From an uncultured delta proteobacterium (GTDB lineage: Bacteria; Desulfobacterota; Desulfobulbia; Desulfobulbales; Desulfocapsaceae): a stretch of 64,000 bases of DNA. Every line of letters starts with the position of its first letter. Within the stretch, counting starts at the first letter, position 1. Under the pieces are notes generated by a model. The model was not told the origin of the DNA. It saw only the letters and a list, made by a program, of their open reading frames with translations, and made no database searches. The position numbers and the translations under genes are program-made. This document shows, in pieces, positions 55,112 through 63,725 of the stretch. The stretch lies in the NCBI GenBank assembly GCA_903901335.1, contig CAIUQR010000130.1:21071-85070 (forward strand), in the 5' to 3' direction.

Positions 55112-55646
55112 CACTCTTCGGGCCCGGAACAGCCTCGCAGATTAAAAAGGCCAACTCTTCCTTGAGCTCGGAGTCTGATAAATTCTCTAACCCTATCAAA
55201 ATCTTATCTTTGAACATTCCAAGGTGTCTTCCTATCAACTCACAGGCCTTGAGTTTGTCATTGGTTTTAAGTTTAAGCGTCCTACTGCTTTCCGTTACAG
55301 ATTCAGAAACCTCAGACACAAAAGCTGCCTGATCGTCGGTGAGGGTAGAGCTTTCTTTTATTTTCACCCCGCCAGGCCCCCATGCCATTATTGTCCTTGG
55401 ATCTCCAAAGGCAACCTTGGCCAACTCTTTCAAAACTCGGTCGGCGGTTATGCCGGTACGTTTCTCGCGGTCCGACATAGCTTGTTGAATTGCTGCACTA
55501 ATATCAGGTTTTCTCAGGTTCTCGTAACCTATCTGGTCGGCTCTTTTAGGTGCATACCCTGCCCTTATAGCCGCCTGACTGGCATTGAGATCAACGAGAA
55601 ATTCAGCAACAAAAATCTGTTGTTTGGGAGATAGTTTTCTGGTCAT
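55104..55646 (-). CDS. terS: Terminase small subunit
   Basis: 180 residues. The N-terminal helix-turn-helix LSPKQQIFVAEFLVDLNASQAAIRAGYA is typical of TerS. The C-terminal half has acidic helices that contact the large subunit. No good ribosome site precedes the ATG; the frame is open to a TTG at 55685. It recognises packaging sites (cos or pac, undetermined). Confidence 0.9.
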   Translation of the reverse strand: MTRKLSPKQQIFVAEFLVDLNASQAAIRAGYAPKRADQIGYENLRKPDISAAIQQAMSDREKRTGITADRVLKELAKVAFGDPRTIMAWGPGGVKIKESSTLTDDQAAFVSEVSESVTESSRTLKLKTNDKLKACELIGRHLGMFKDKILIGLENLSDSELKEELAFLICEAVPGPKSDV

Positions 55647-55719
55647 AATTGCAGGATTATAAGCATAATTTTGCAAATAATGCAAGATAAGACAATTTTT
55701 GTTGCTGAATATGCAACAG

Positions 55720-55884
55720 TTACCTCACCCACAGTTTTGAGACGATATGCCGACCGATCAGCTTATTCAGAATCCTTTTGACAATCGGCACAGGTGATCC
55801 AGTGACGACGGCTTTTTGAATAGCCGCAGCGTCCCTTGATTTCCTTCCGGTGCCGTAAATAAATTTACTCAGCTTGTTAATCAT
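55720..55884 (-). CDS. Small basic phage protein
   Basis: 54 residues from ATG with GGGA upstream. Basic and helical (KSRDAAAIQKAVVTGSPVPI, then KRILNKLIGRHIVSKLWVR), similar in style to tiny proteins near phage replication genes. No function known. Confidence 0.5.
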   Translation of the reverse strand: MINKLSKFIYGTGRKSRDAAAIQKAVVTGSPVPIVKRILNKLIGRHIVSKLWVR

Positions 55885-55972
55885 CGTATTTTCCCTAAAT
55901 TTGATATTGCTCACCGCCACCCATCCAAACGTACTGGCCGCCATCTGTTTTTCAAGCCAGCACGGCATTTCG

Positions 55973-56185
55973 TCACGACTCGGCTATATTTGACCGTCTG
56001 ACATAGGGCCGTTTGTTCTTCGTTCCCGGCTTTCTGCCCCGATATTTTTTTACCGGTTCTAATTTTTCCGGAGCTTGCGAGCCCGTGAACGGATCGATGA
56101 ACACCGCTTTATCAATCAGCCTCCTGAAAAAATCCCTGAATTCTTCCTTGTCCTCGTCTGTCTGTATTTCAAAAACTATCCTCAT
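55973..56185 (-). CDS. Small phage protein, unknown
   Basis: 70 residues. An acidic/aromatic N-terminus (FEIQTDEDKEEFRDFFRRL) precedes a Lys/Arg-rich C-terminus with an AT-hook-like RGRKPGTKNKRPYVRR. It starts four bases downstream of the replication gene stop. May bind DNA. Confidence 0.6.
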   Translation of the reverse strand: MRIVFEIQTDEDKEEFRDFFRRLIDKAVFIDPFTGSQAPEKLEPVKKYRGRKPGTKNKRPYVRRSNIAES

Positions 56186-56188
56186 TTC

Positions 56189-57232
56189 TCACCCTCCGTA
56201 TGTTTCAATGACCTGTAGCTTCCCTTCTCGATACATTTTTTTAATTATTCCCTCTGGAAATATCGTTTTGCCGTTTTTCCCCCTGATCGTAAAGCCCTCT
56301 TCGATCTGGTGTTCGATATCGCAGATTTTAACCTTTGTGCCGACCTTCAGGGCCGAATAATCTGTTTTCTTCTCGGCTGGGTTTTGTTGATTACCTTTCC
56401 TTTTCGCAACTTGCAGATACGCCTCAAAGTTTGAGGAAAACAACGTTTGAGGTCGTAGAAAACCACACATTCTTTCGTCTATTTTCCATTCAGCAACTTT
56501 CGAAGAAATAACGTTTCGAAAGTCCTCCAGGGTAAAACCTTCCGCGAATCTGGCTTTGATGTACCGCTTGGTGGATTTGGTAGAGGTGTTGAATTCTGTT
56601 CCTGCTTGCGAATTGAGAAAGCCGATAATCTCCGCATAAGGGATTCCATTCTTTTTCGAAGGATCGGTCTTATCGGTTTTTGATGATTCGGTGTCGTCAA
56701 CCTTTTGGCCGTCGAGTGTGCTCGACAAAGTACCGATAGGTACTTTTAATACTAAAGGAGTAGGAGAAGGATTAGGAGTAGGAGAAGGGGGATCGGAAAA
56801 ACGCGTTTTAGCATTGCCTTTAGCATTTTTTTCTATGCTTGCAGCATCGGTTTTTTTGCTAGTAGCATCAGACCTGTTTTCCCACCTCTTTCGAGAAGCA
56901 TTCCTAGCTTTTTCACTTCTCTCTTTTGCATGGACAACAAACCCCTGATGGTCCTCCCAGTCGTGCAGAAAATAAACCCCATCTTCCCCTTTTTCCAGAA
57001 AACCAGCAGACAAAAGCCCCTCTACAAAAATCTTTGGATATTTCTCCCATCCGGCTTCCAGGGCGATATCAATATCATCCATTCCAACCAATATCCCATC
57101 TGGATGATTCATCGCTGTTGATATCCAAAGGTCGAGTAAATAATCAGTAGAACCATCACCAACAAGCAGGCGTAACTTTTTGCGTTTCCTGTGGCCCTTA
57201 AATGATACTGAAACCCGGATATCTGTATTCAT
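56189..57232 (-). CDS. Phage replication protein with conserved phage C-terminus (Phg_2220_C)
   Basis: 347 residues from ATG with AAGGA upstream. The N-terminal 100 residues resemble a helix-turn-helix domain of replisome organisers. The middle is low-complexity (PPSPTPNPSPTP). The segment from residue 200 (IIGFLNSQAGTEFNT, KARFAEGFTLEDFRNVI, MCGFLRPQTLFSSNFEAYL) is the conserved phage C-terminal domain. It likely opens the origin and loads a helicase; the low-complexity DNA around 56740-56790 may be an origin inside the gene, but this is unproven. It precedes the terminase genes. Confidence 0.75.
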   Translation of the reverse strand: MNTDIRVSVSFKGHRKRKKLRLLVGDGSTDYLLDLWISTAMNHPDGILVGMDDIDIALEAGWEKYPKIFVEGLLSAGFLEKGEDGVYFLHDWEDHQGFVVHAKERSEKARNASRKRWENRSDATSKKTDAASIEKNAKGNAKTRFSDPPSPTPNPSPTPLVLKVPIGTLSSTLDGQKVDDTESSKTDKTDPSKKNGIPYAEIIGFLNSQAGTEFNTSTKSTKRYIKARFAEGFTLEDFRNVISSKVAEWKIDERMCGFLRPQTLFSSNFEAYLQVAKRKGNQQNPAEKKTDYSALKVGTKVKICDIEHQIEEGFTIRGKNGKTIFPEGIIKKMYREGKLQVIETYGG

Positions 57233-57249
57233 GAATTTCCTTATTATTT

Positions 57250-57651
57250 CTATGCGGCTATGACCGCAGGCTGAATCTTCATATTGTCCCGTACCAAAGC
57301 GGCTGCCGGATACGGTGAAACAGAGTTGCCACACATCCTGACCTGGGCTGTCTTTGTCAGTGGTTTTCCGCTATAGATTGGGTCTATGATGTAACTGTCG
57401 TCAAACCCTTGGGCCCGGAATAATTCGCGCGGTGACAGCATCCGCAGGCCGATATCTGCAATCTCGTATTGTTCGCCATGGACAGTAACAAGACCGAAGG
57501 TATCTTTTGCCGTGATTGTTCCAGCTGGCTCCTGCAGATCTGATCCAACACTCTGACCGAAATTCCTGACCAGGTTGGCGGTAACCAAGGAATGATGGTT
57601 TTCCAGGAGATGATGTATTTTCTCTTGTTCGCTGACATTCAAACTCCACAC
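57250..57651 (-). CDS. DNA cytosine-5 methylase, C-terminal part only
   Basis: 133 residues or fewer (GTG start, no clear ribosome site). Motifs of the C-terminal part are clear: HHSLVTANLVRNFGQSVGS (target-recognition region), PAGTITAKDTFGLVTV, GLRMLSPRELFRAQGF and the final QVRMCGNSVSPYPAAALV. The AdoMet site, the PC nucleophile motif and the ENV motif are absent, so on its own it cannot methylate DNA. It may be a remnant, or complement a split half elsewhere in the prophage. Confidence 0.75.
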   Translation of the reverse strand: MWSLNVSEQEKIHHLLENHHSLVTANLVRNFGQSVGSDLQEPAGTITAKDTFGLVTVHGEQYEIADIGLRMLSPRELFRAQGFDDSYIIDPIYSGKPLTKTAQVRMCGNSVSPYPAAALVRDNMKIQPAVIAA

Positions 57652-58649
57652 ACATCAAAAAGCATTGGCCGTTGAGCATCACCTACTGAGTGTTTCAACT
57701 CATCTGCTTTCCAGTGTTTAAAGATTTCCTTCTCTTCTTCTGGAGTAATGAGTTGCCATTCTGTTCTCCTCTCCAGCTGCTTCAGATCATCAAACAGCCG
57801 CTTTCGTACTTTCACCAAAAAAGGCCCAGCTCCTGCCGATCCATTGCGCCGGATCACGGACCTCAATGATCTTTCGTTTGCCATGCCTACCAATGTTTCC
57901 TTGTATGCTCTGAGCAACTGGTAACGGTCATCTTTGGTATGGTATGAAATCATGTCTAGCTGCCCTGATCTTTGAAGAGGGCATGCCCAGCAGCCGTAAC
58001 GTGCATTCCCTACACAAACACCTTCCTTTTCCCCATACACGCATTCGTCAGACGAATACCGATATACCTCGATCAGTTTGCTATGGTCGCTCCAGGGAGA
58101 TGGTTTTGACATAAGATGCTCCCACACGTCAGCAGATGACCAATCGAGAATCGGAGCGTAATGATTCGGCTTGTAATCCTTCTTCTTGTATATCCTTGCA
58201 CGCAACGGACTTTCGGCTGCCCGGACGCCCACGAAAACCGTGAAGGAATGGCCTGAAACCGCCTTTTTTGTAAATTGGGTTATCGGGTCTATCTTGAGTT
58301 TTCCGGTACACCATCGAAAACCCATGTGCGCTGCCGGGTATCCTTTTCCGAGAACGCCGACCCAGAAAGAATCTTTAGGTTTTGGGGTTACGGTTACGAC
58401 TTCGGCATCCATCCCTATTGATTCAATATGATCGCTCAGTTGTTTTCGGACTGCATCTACGTACTGTTGGAAGTACGGTATTTCCATCAAGGTATCTGCG
58501 GTGATGATCAACAGTTTTTTACCGGTTCCTTGGATTGCCTCGAAGACAATATCAAGAACAACAGAGCTGTCTTTTCCGCCAGAATACGAAACGATGTTGA
58601 TGTCGTTTAGCCGTGATTTGATTTCTTCAATAATTACTGAAATATTCAT
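57639..58649 (-). CDS. PAPS-reductase-family protein, DndC-like
   Basis: 336 residues. The ATP-pyrophosphatase loop SYSGGKDSSVVL (22-33) leads; HMGFRWCTGKLKIDP, VGVRAAESPLRARIY and APILDWSSADVWEHL follow, then the Cys-rich segment CVYGEKEGVCVGNARYGCWACPL. The arrangement resembles phosphorothioation protein DndC, with clustered Cys that could hold a 4Fe-4S centre. Possible roles are sulfur activation for DNA or nucleotide modification, or sulfate assimilation; none is proven. GAGGAG precedes the ATG. No dndA, B, D or E is visible. Confidence 0.8.
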   Translation of the reverse strand: MNISVIIEEIKSRLNDINIVSYSGGKDSSVVLDIVFEAIQGTGKKLLIITADTLMEIPYFQQYVDAVRKQLSDHIESIGMDAEVVTVTPKPKDSFWVGVLGKGYPAAHMGFRWCTGKLKIDPITQFTKKAVSGHSFTVFVGVRAAESPLRARIYKKKDYKPNHYAPILDWSSADVWEHLMSKPSPWSDHSKLIEVYRYSSDECVYGEKEGVCVGNARYGCWACPLQRSGQLDMISYHTKDDRYQLLRAYKETLVGMANERSLRSVIRRNGSAGAGPFLVKVRKRLFDDLKQLERRTEWQLITPEEEKEIFKHWKADELKHSVGDAQRPMLFDVCGV

Positions 58650-58658
58650 TCCACTCCT

Positions 58659-59375
58659 CTATTTCCGACACGCCACCACAGGAACCCCCGTCAACCTCTG
58701 GACTTCTCGGACTGCGTGCGCTTCGTTGATATTGTCGTCAGACATATGCATCAGGTGGATGCTTTTGACCTTGCTCAGATCGTTTGCTTTAAGGAACTCC
58801 AGCACATTATCCAGACCGAAATGAGTTTGGATAATTCTGTCGTACTGGCTCTTTGAAATGCCTCCGGTATTCATGCGTTCCAGAAGGACATCTAACGAGT
58901 AATTGCACTCAATCATAATGTGATTCGGGCTGTTGAACCTATTTCTGACGTATGCAGTATCAGTCGCAAAAATAATCTTGTCACCTGCTGCACCCATGAT
59001 CAGAAAACCTAACGGCTCTGCACAATCATGGACTGTCTCAAATGGCAAGACGGTCCATGCCCCGACTTTGAACTGCACACCGGCTTTGATGATGTGCAGC
59101 CGGTGTGGTAGCTCTGGATCACCACCCAGGGCGTCGCATGTTCCGTTGCTCATGTAAACGTCAATTCCGTATTTCATTAGGTCATTGACGGCCTTTGCGT
59201 GATCTTGGTGTTCATGGGAAACAAGGCATCCAGCCACGGCAGATAATCCAAATTTTAAAGCCTTTTTGATCTTCGCTATCGGCAGGCCGCAATCAAGGAG
59301 CAGCGAGCTTTTCCTGCTGGTTATGTGGTAGCAGTTTCCCGACGAACTGCTGCCAATTGATTGAATCTCTATCAT
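58659..59375 (-). CDS. MBL-fold metallo-hydrolase (phage recombination locus)
   Basis: 238 residues. Metal site SHEHQDH (His54, His56, Asp58, His59), LLLDCG, later VHDCAEPLGF, FATDTAY and HLMHMSDDN. It is related to YycJ/PhnP-type hydrolases rather than beta-lactamases. Phages often place such a gene next to recT, so a nuclease function in recombination is plausible. Only two bases separate it from recT. Confidence 0.85.
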   Translation of the reverse strand: MIEIQSIGSSSSGNCYHITSRKSSLLLDCGLPIAKIKKALKFGLSAVAGCLVSHEHQDHAKAVNDLMKYGIDVYMSNGTCDALGGDPELPHRLHIIKAGVQFKVGAWTVLPFETVHDCAEPLGFLIMGAAGDKIIFATDTAYVRNRFNSPNHIMIECNYSLDVLLERMNTGGISKSQYDRIIQTHFGLDNVLEFLKANDLSKVKSIHLMHMSDDNINEAHAVREVQRLTGVPVVACRK

Positions 59376-59377
59376 GA

Positions 59378-60241
59378 TTAATACCCAGGGCCTTCATCGT
59401 CAGCGGGCGGCGGCTCGTCTGATTCGGTTTTAACCATTTCACCGGTTTCCGTGTTGACATCACCCTCGGGCGTTGGTGTGATATCGATCGGAGTTTGATT
59501 TGCTTGCTCGTCCGTGTCCCATTTGAGCTGATCCCTTGCCGGGGTTACCTCGTCATCACTGGCTATAGCGTTTGACATCTCGACAGACAGAATCCCATAT
59601 TTCCCGAGGAGCTTTCGCCAGCAGGTTTTAAGTGCCATCGCATCAAACTGCGTTTTCCAAGGGGATGAATCTTTTGAATAGGATTTTGAAAACTTCTTGC
59701 CGTGAGCCTCAGCATTTTCTTTGCTGAAGTAGACCAGCTTTTCAAACCCGTTATTCAGCCGGAAGAAGGCGAAATATCCGGTAGCTTCGTCGCTCTCCTT
59801 GGTGCCGGAGATGGTCATGTCTCCGCTGATAGGGTTGAAATCAACACGTTGCCCTTTGTAGACAATGCCGTCATTGAGTCGCTGGTACTGGCCTGTCCGC
59901 ATAGCAAGCTGGATGTATCCCTTGTACCCAAGTTGAAATTGGGGGATATCCACACCCTGCTTTTTGTATGGGACCACGTAGGCAAAACCGAGACTCTTAT
60001 TGATCGGTAGTTTGAGGGTTGCAGCTTTCAGGCACTCCATAACAACAAGGTTCGGGTTGCATTTTTGTAGATAGGTATCAGAGGCGAAAAGATCGATGAC
60101 AGACGCCACAAACAGGCTTGAATTTTCAGCCAGAGCATTTTTAAATTGCTGCTGCACCGACTCCGAGCTCATTACATTTTTGAGACGGTCGACAGGGGTC
60201 AATTGCTTCTGTTCTGTGGTTGCTGATGTTGGTGCGCTCAT
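59378..60241 (-). CDS. recT: RecT-family single-strand annealing protein
   Basis: 287 residues. Core signature: PVDRLKNVMSSESVQQQFKNAL, NPNLVVMECLKAATLKLPIN, GFAYVVPYKK, QLGYKGYIQLAMRTGQY, and WKTQFDAMALKTCWRKLLGKYG. An acidic tail rich in Asp, Glu and Pro follows. It anneals complementary strands in phage recombination and replication restart. No RecE exonuclease is present; the upstream Rad50-like ATPase overlaps its start. Confidence 0.93.
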   Translation of the reverse strand: MSAPTSATTEQKQLTPVDRLKNVMSSESVQQQFKNALAENSSLFVASVIDLFASDTYLQKCNPNLVVMECLKAATLKLPINKSLGFAYVVPYKKQGVDIPQFQLGYKGYIQLAMRTGQYQRLNDGIVYKGQRVDFNPISGDMTISGTKESDEATGYFAFFRLNNGFEKLVYFSKENAEAHGKKFSKSYSKDSSPWKTQFDAMALKTCWRKLLGKYGILSVEMSNAIASDDEVTPARDQLKWDTDEQANQTPIDITPTPEGDVNTETGEMVKTESDEPPPADDEGPGY

Positions 60242-60242
60242 A

Positions 60243-62216
60243 TTATTTAACCTCAACTCGTAAAGTTTTGTCGGGCTCGGAAACGATCAGCCGGATAACC
60301 TGTGTCTCTGTCGGGACAAGCTCTGTCACACTTTCTGCATTGTCGACCACGATCGGCAAAGAAAGTTTATGGGCCCTGGAGATAGTATTGATGATATCGA
60401 GACCGACATTGATCCGGGCACCTGTGTTGAGACTCGATTCGAACGGCACGCCGTTGTATGTAACCTTGCAGCATGGAGATAGTCCGCCATTTATCTGCTC
60501 CTCGAAGAGCCTGAATTTTGCCATATGGAACATGCCGTTGATACTACCCTCCAGCATGCCGACCTTGGCGCTGGTGAATTCATCTATAAGGAAAAGCTCA
60601 CCCTCCAAGCGCTCGAAATCGGCGGCGATGGTCTTTTGCTCCTTCTCCAGCTCGAGCTTGCGGCCCTGGGCTTTGATGGATGATTCAACGAGAGCGATTT
60701 TCCTCTGTGCCTCCTTGATCAGATCGCGGAGCCCGGCTGCAGTTCCTTCAGCTGCCAGTAATTTGGAGTCATCGCAAACCCCTTCCTTTTCCATCTGGAT
60801 CCGGTTCTCGATCAGCGCCTTTTTCTCTTTGGCCTCCTTCACCGGCACGGACGATTCAAGCATCAGCGCCAGGACTGCGTTATCAGGATCGTGAAGGGAG
60901 GTTTCAAGGAGTTGGGTTTCTGCAAAAATAGGAGCTTTACTCTTTTCGATCTCCTCGTTTAAAAACAGAAGGCTTGAAATCTTGGCCTCAACATCACGCA
61001 TCTGTGCTGCCTTGGCTTTCCCGATTGCCTGATTTTCTGCCTTGAATTTCGAAAGGTTTTTATTGTGGTTCGCGACGATCTCAGCGACCTTATCACCAGG
61101 AAGGTTTTGCCCGCACATCACGCAAAGGAGGGATTCAGTTTTCAAGGATTCCTGGAAGGCTTTATCTTTTGATATCTGCTCTTGCCACTCGTCCCGGAGT
61201 CCCTGCAGATTTCTCTCAAGAAAAACTTTTGCTTCCTTCTGCCGGCCGATCTCATTCTTGTTGTTCAGGAAGGTCGCTTCCATATCGGAAAGCCGCGCCT
61301 TCTTGGACTGCATCGTGGCTGTTGCATGTCTTCGGTCTTGCTCGTGCTTTGCCGCAACAACATTTGAGGCCCGGATCAACTCGGTTTCAGCTGTGGCAAG
61401 ATCCTTTTGCAGCTCGACCAGGGCTCCGTTGTTTTTCAGCCCTGCAATATTGGCCTCTACGGCCTCCAACTCGGCCGACCAATCTTTTATTTTGTCCTGT
61501 TCCTCGATGACGATGATATCGGACATATCCGGCATGCCTTTAACCACCTCGTCAATCACGATCGGGATCTTTTCGAGCTGGGCATTGATCTCTTTCCGCT
61601 TCTCCGCGATGACCTTTTTATGATCTTCTATAGATCGAGTTTTTAGTATTTCAGAGAGAGGGGCGAGGTCCGGATTGCTTGCTATGACATCAGCATCCGA
61701 GATATCCCCAGCAAGATCGACAAGCAGTGCGCGCCGGGCGTCTGGCTTCATGACCTCCGCGAAATAGAATGGACTCGTTAAAAGTTTGAATTGTTCCTCT
61801 GAAGCAATACCCGCGACAAACTCGCTATACTCTTTTTTTTGCTTAGGAACCGAATCTATAGAATGGTCAGTAGTGTGGCCGGTCACTTCCTTTGATGCAG
61901 AGCCGCGCTTTTTGGTCCAGATCTCCGAATAGACTTTTTTCAATTCGATGACTTTTCCGTCCAACCGAAAGAGGCCTTTCACTTCGTGGCAGAGGTTGTG
62001 CTGCTGTGATCCGTCCACGGAAAGAGTCTTTATTGCGAAATCTGATTTAAAAGAAGAATCCTTTCCAAAAAGTAAAAAACAAAGGGCGTCATACAGGGTT
62101 GTCTTCCCTGTTGCATTGTCACCGAACACGTCCACATTCTTTCCGTGCGTCTCAAGGGTGAAAGTCTGGCCTTTGAAATTCGTCAGCGCCAGGGATTGAA
62201 GGATGAGTTTTTTCAT
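60243..62216 (-). CDS. Rad50/SbcC-like AAA ATPase with zinc hook
   Basis: 657 residues. Walker A FGDNATGKTTL (residues 32-39 core), long coiled-coil arms, a CxxC hook at Cys365-Cys368 (LLCVMCGQNL), and Walker B LPIVVDNAES near the end. Shorter than SbcC (over 1000 residues), so a compact phage form. It may tether DNA ends and feed strands to RecT; no SbcD-type nuclease is next to it, which leaves the MBL-fold hydrolase as a candidate partner (inference). Overlaps the upstream gene by four bases. Confidence 0.88.
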   Translation of the reverse strand: MKKLILQSLALTNFKGQTFTLETHGKNVDVFGDNATGKTTLYDALCFLLFGKDSSFKSDFAIKTLSVDGSQQHNLCHEVKGLFRLDGKVIELKKVYSEIWTKKRGSASKEVTGHTTDHSIDSVPKQKKEYSEFVAGIASEEQFKLLTSPFYFAEVMKPDARRALLVDLAGDISDADVIASNPDLAPLSEILKTRSIEDHKKVIAEKRKEINAQLEKIPIVIDEVVKGMPDMSDIIVIEEQDKIKDWSAELEAVEANIAGLKNNGALVELQKDLATAETELIRASNVVAAKHEQDRRHATATMQSKKARLSDMEATFLNNKNEIGRQKEAKVFLERNLQGLRDEWQEQISKDKAFQESLKTESLLCVMCGQNLPGDKVAEIVANHNKNLSKFKAENQAIGKAKAAQMRDVEAKISSLLFLNEEIEKSKAPIFAETQLLETSLHDPDNAVLALMLESSVPVKEAKEKKALIENRIQMEKEGVCDDSKLLAAEGTAAGLRDLIKEAQRKIALVESSIKAQGRKLELEKEQKTIAADFERLEGELFLIDEFTSAKVGMLEGSINGMFHMAKFRLFEEQINGGLSPCCKVTYNGVPFESSLNTGARINVGLDIINTISRAHKLSLPIVVDNAESVTELVPTETQVIRLIVSEPDKTLRVEVK

Positions 62217-62512
62217 TGTTTGGCCTCATCATTGATCTCGTAGGCCTCAATAGATATGATATTGGCCATAGTGATCGACCTCCATCCGCCTGTTTTGATA
62301 TCAAAGACCGGGGAAAGGTGTTCAGGTGTCGGCCTGGAGGTGGTTTTTTCCCCCGCCTCACCTGATGACTTTGGTAGAAGGTCAGGATGAAGACTGCAAA
62401 GCATCGTCCGCTCTGTTCCGTCTTTCTTGGTGAAAATCACTTTAGAGGCCTTGTTGTCTTTAAAGTGCGCCGACAAAGACTCCCTGGTGTGCTGCTCTTT
62501 TTTCTGTTCCAT
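62213..62512 (-). CDS. WYL_2/DUF2693-like small phage protein
   Basis: 99 residues from the ATG with GGAG seven bases upstream. The core KVIFTKKDGTERTMLCSLHPDLLP and VFDIKTGGWRSITMANIISI resembles an Sm/SH3-like single-strand nucleic-acid-binding fold known from phage replication regions. Four-base overlap with the Rad50-like gene suggests a shared role. Confidence 0.65.
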   Translation of the reverse strand: MEQKKEQHTRESLSAHFKDNKASKVIFTKKDGTERTMLCSLHPDLLPKSSGEAGEKTTSRPTPEHLSPVFDIKTGGWRSITMANIISIEAYEINDEAKQ

Positions 62513-62596
62513 TTTTGAACTCCGTGGTAATATCGATTTCTCGATGGTTGATGTGTTTTCCAATTCGGCGCGATGCTCTCCACATCGCGCCGTTTT

Positions 62597-63307
62597 TTAT
62601 GCCAGAATGGTTATTTTTTTATCCGCTACCAGTTCGGCAAGCTCATGGTTGAGATATTCGGAAATATTCATCACAGCCGTATTCTTCCACGCTCCTCCGT
62701 CTGCTTCGTAAAGAGCACAGTACGGACCGGGATCGACACGCAGAACAAACCGGCTTGCAGGCTGTTCAATCTCCGTGAATGTCCGGAAAGGTCTGAGAAT
62801 TACCGGGTTTGGTACTGATTTCTCGGCTACCTTGACCAATCCTTGCTTAACAGTGACAACCTGAGTTACTCCGTCGTCCTCGTTTTTCTGTGTGGCCTCT
62901 GCTGTGATATTTCCGACGAAAGCCAGAATGTTCGCCGTTGTCTCGTCCTGGACAAACTGAGATTGCAGGGAGATGATGAAATTTTCCAGACTGTACTTGC
63001 GTCCGAAATCAAATTGAAGCATGAGCAACTCAGCATGGAGAAAGGTTTCGCGCTGACGCAATCCAAGAGACAGCCGGGAATAAATATTTACTGATCCAGG
63101 ACCTTCAACCGATACGACATGATTTTTCCCGTCTTCCAGTTCATTCTGGCAAAACTGAACCACTGAAGATAAAGAATGAACGGTGAGTTTTTCCGGGACA
63201 GGCGCCATAATTGGGCTCATGGCCTTACTTGAGCACTGAATTCCGTTGATATCCTGAATCGTCGGCACTGCATTCAGAATGATTTCTCTTACAAATGATC
63301 CATCCAT
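62597..63307 (-). CDS. Conserved phage early protein of unknown function
   Basis: 236 residues. Recurrent features in related phage proteins that I recall are SVEGPGSVNIYS, a QSQFVQDETTANILAFVGNI strand-rich segment, DDGVTQVVTVKQG and VPNPVILRPFRTFTEIEQP. No catalytic motif is obvious. Its place upstream of the recombination genes suggests a replication or regulatory role. Confidence 0.7.
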   Translation of the reverse strand: MDGSFVREIILNAVPTIQDINGIQCSSKAMSPIMAPVPEKLTVHSLSSVVQFCQNELEDGKNHVVSVEGPGSVNIYSRLSLGLRQRETFLHAELLMLQFDFGRKYSLENFIISLQSQFVQDETTANILAFVGNITAEATQKNEDDGVTQVVTVKQGLVKVAEKSVPNPVILRPFRTFTEIEQPASRFVLRVDPGPYCALYEADGGAWKNTAVMNISEYLNHELAELVADKKITILA

Positions 63308-63339
63308 GATATTTCCTTTAAATCGTTGATTATTATCGG

Positions 63340-63705
63340 TTATCCCTGCGCTTCCTGAAGTCTGAAGAGTTTGGCTTTCGTCTGCTCTTCGATAGAGACG
63401 TCAAAAAGCGTTCTCTGCCGGGTGACATTCTCGACCGCGTCAACCTGGCCGGTTTTCTTGTCCATGCCGACCGTGACGGTTGAGGTTAGGGATTTTACCG
63501 GAGCGAGTTTTGAGGAGACAATGGTTTCCATGTCGCACCGCTCCCGGCATTCCACGTCCGGCTTGATCTTCAGCTTAATATTGATCTCCCGACAGGCCTT
63601 TGCCTCTGTGTTCGGGTCCAAAATATTAATGATGACTTTCATAAGCTCGTCGTCAAACAACTCGCTCGCCGCACCTGCTCCGATGTTCTCTAGATTGATT
63701 TGCAT
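63340..63705 (-). CDS. Phage early protein of unknown function
   Basis: 121 residues from an ATG with GAGGAC upstream. Begins MQINLENIGAGAASELFDDEL; has EINIKLKIKPDVECRERC and a C-terminal helix. It precedes the DUF-like gene at 62597 by 32 bases. No family recognised; similar small proteins accompany phage recombination genes. Confidence 0.6.
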   Translation of the reverse strand: MQINLENIGAGAASELFDDELMKVIINILDPNTEAKACREINIKLKIKPDVECRERCDMETIVSSKLAPVKSLTSTVTVGMDKKTGQVDAVENVTRQRTLFDVSIEEQTKAKLFRLQEAQG

Positions 63706-63725
63706 TTTTCTGTCCTCGTGTCTTT

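Noticed and set aside
57384..57638. 84-codon minus-strand frame with GGAG upstream, overlapping the cytosine-methylase fragment
   Set aside because: The methylase frame carries clear family motifs; the other frame has none despite the better ribosome site.
57639..58649. A complete Dnd phosphorothioation system
   Set aside because: Only a DndC-like gene is visible; no dndA, dndB, dndD or dndE in the window.
58659..59375. MBL-fold gene as a beta-lactamase resistance gene
   Set aside because: Sequence fits YycJ/PhnP-type hydrolases, lacks a signal peptide, and sits next to recT.
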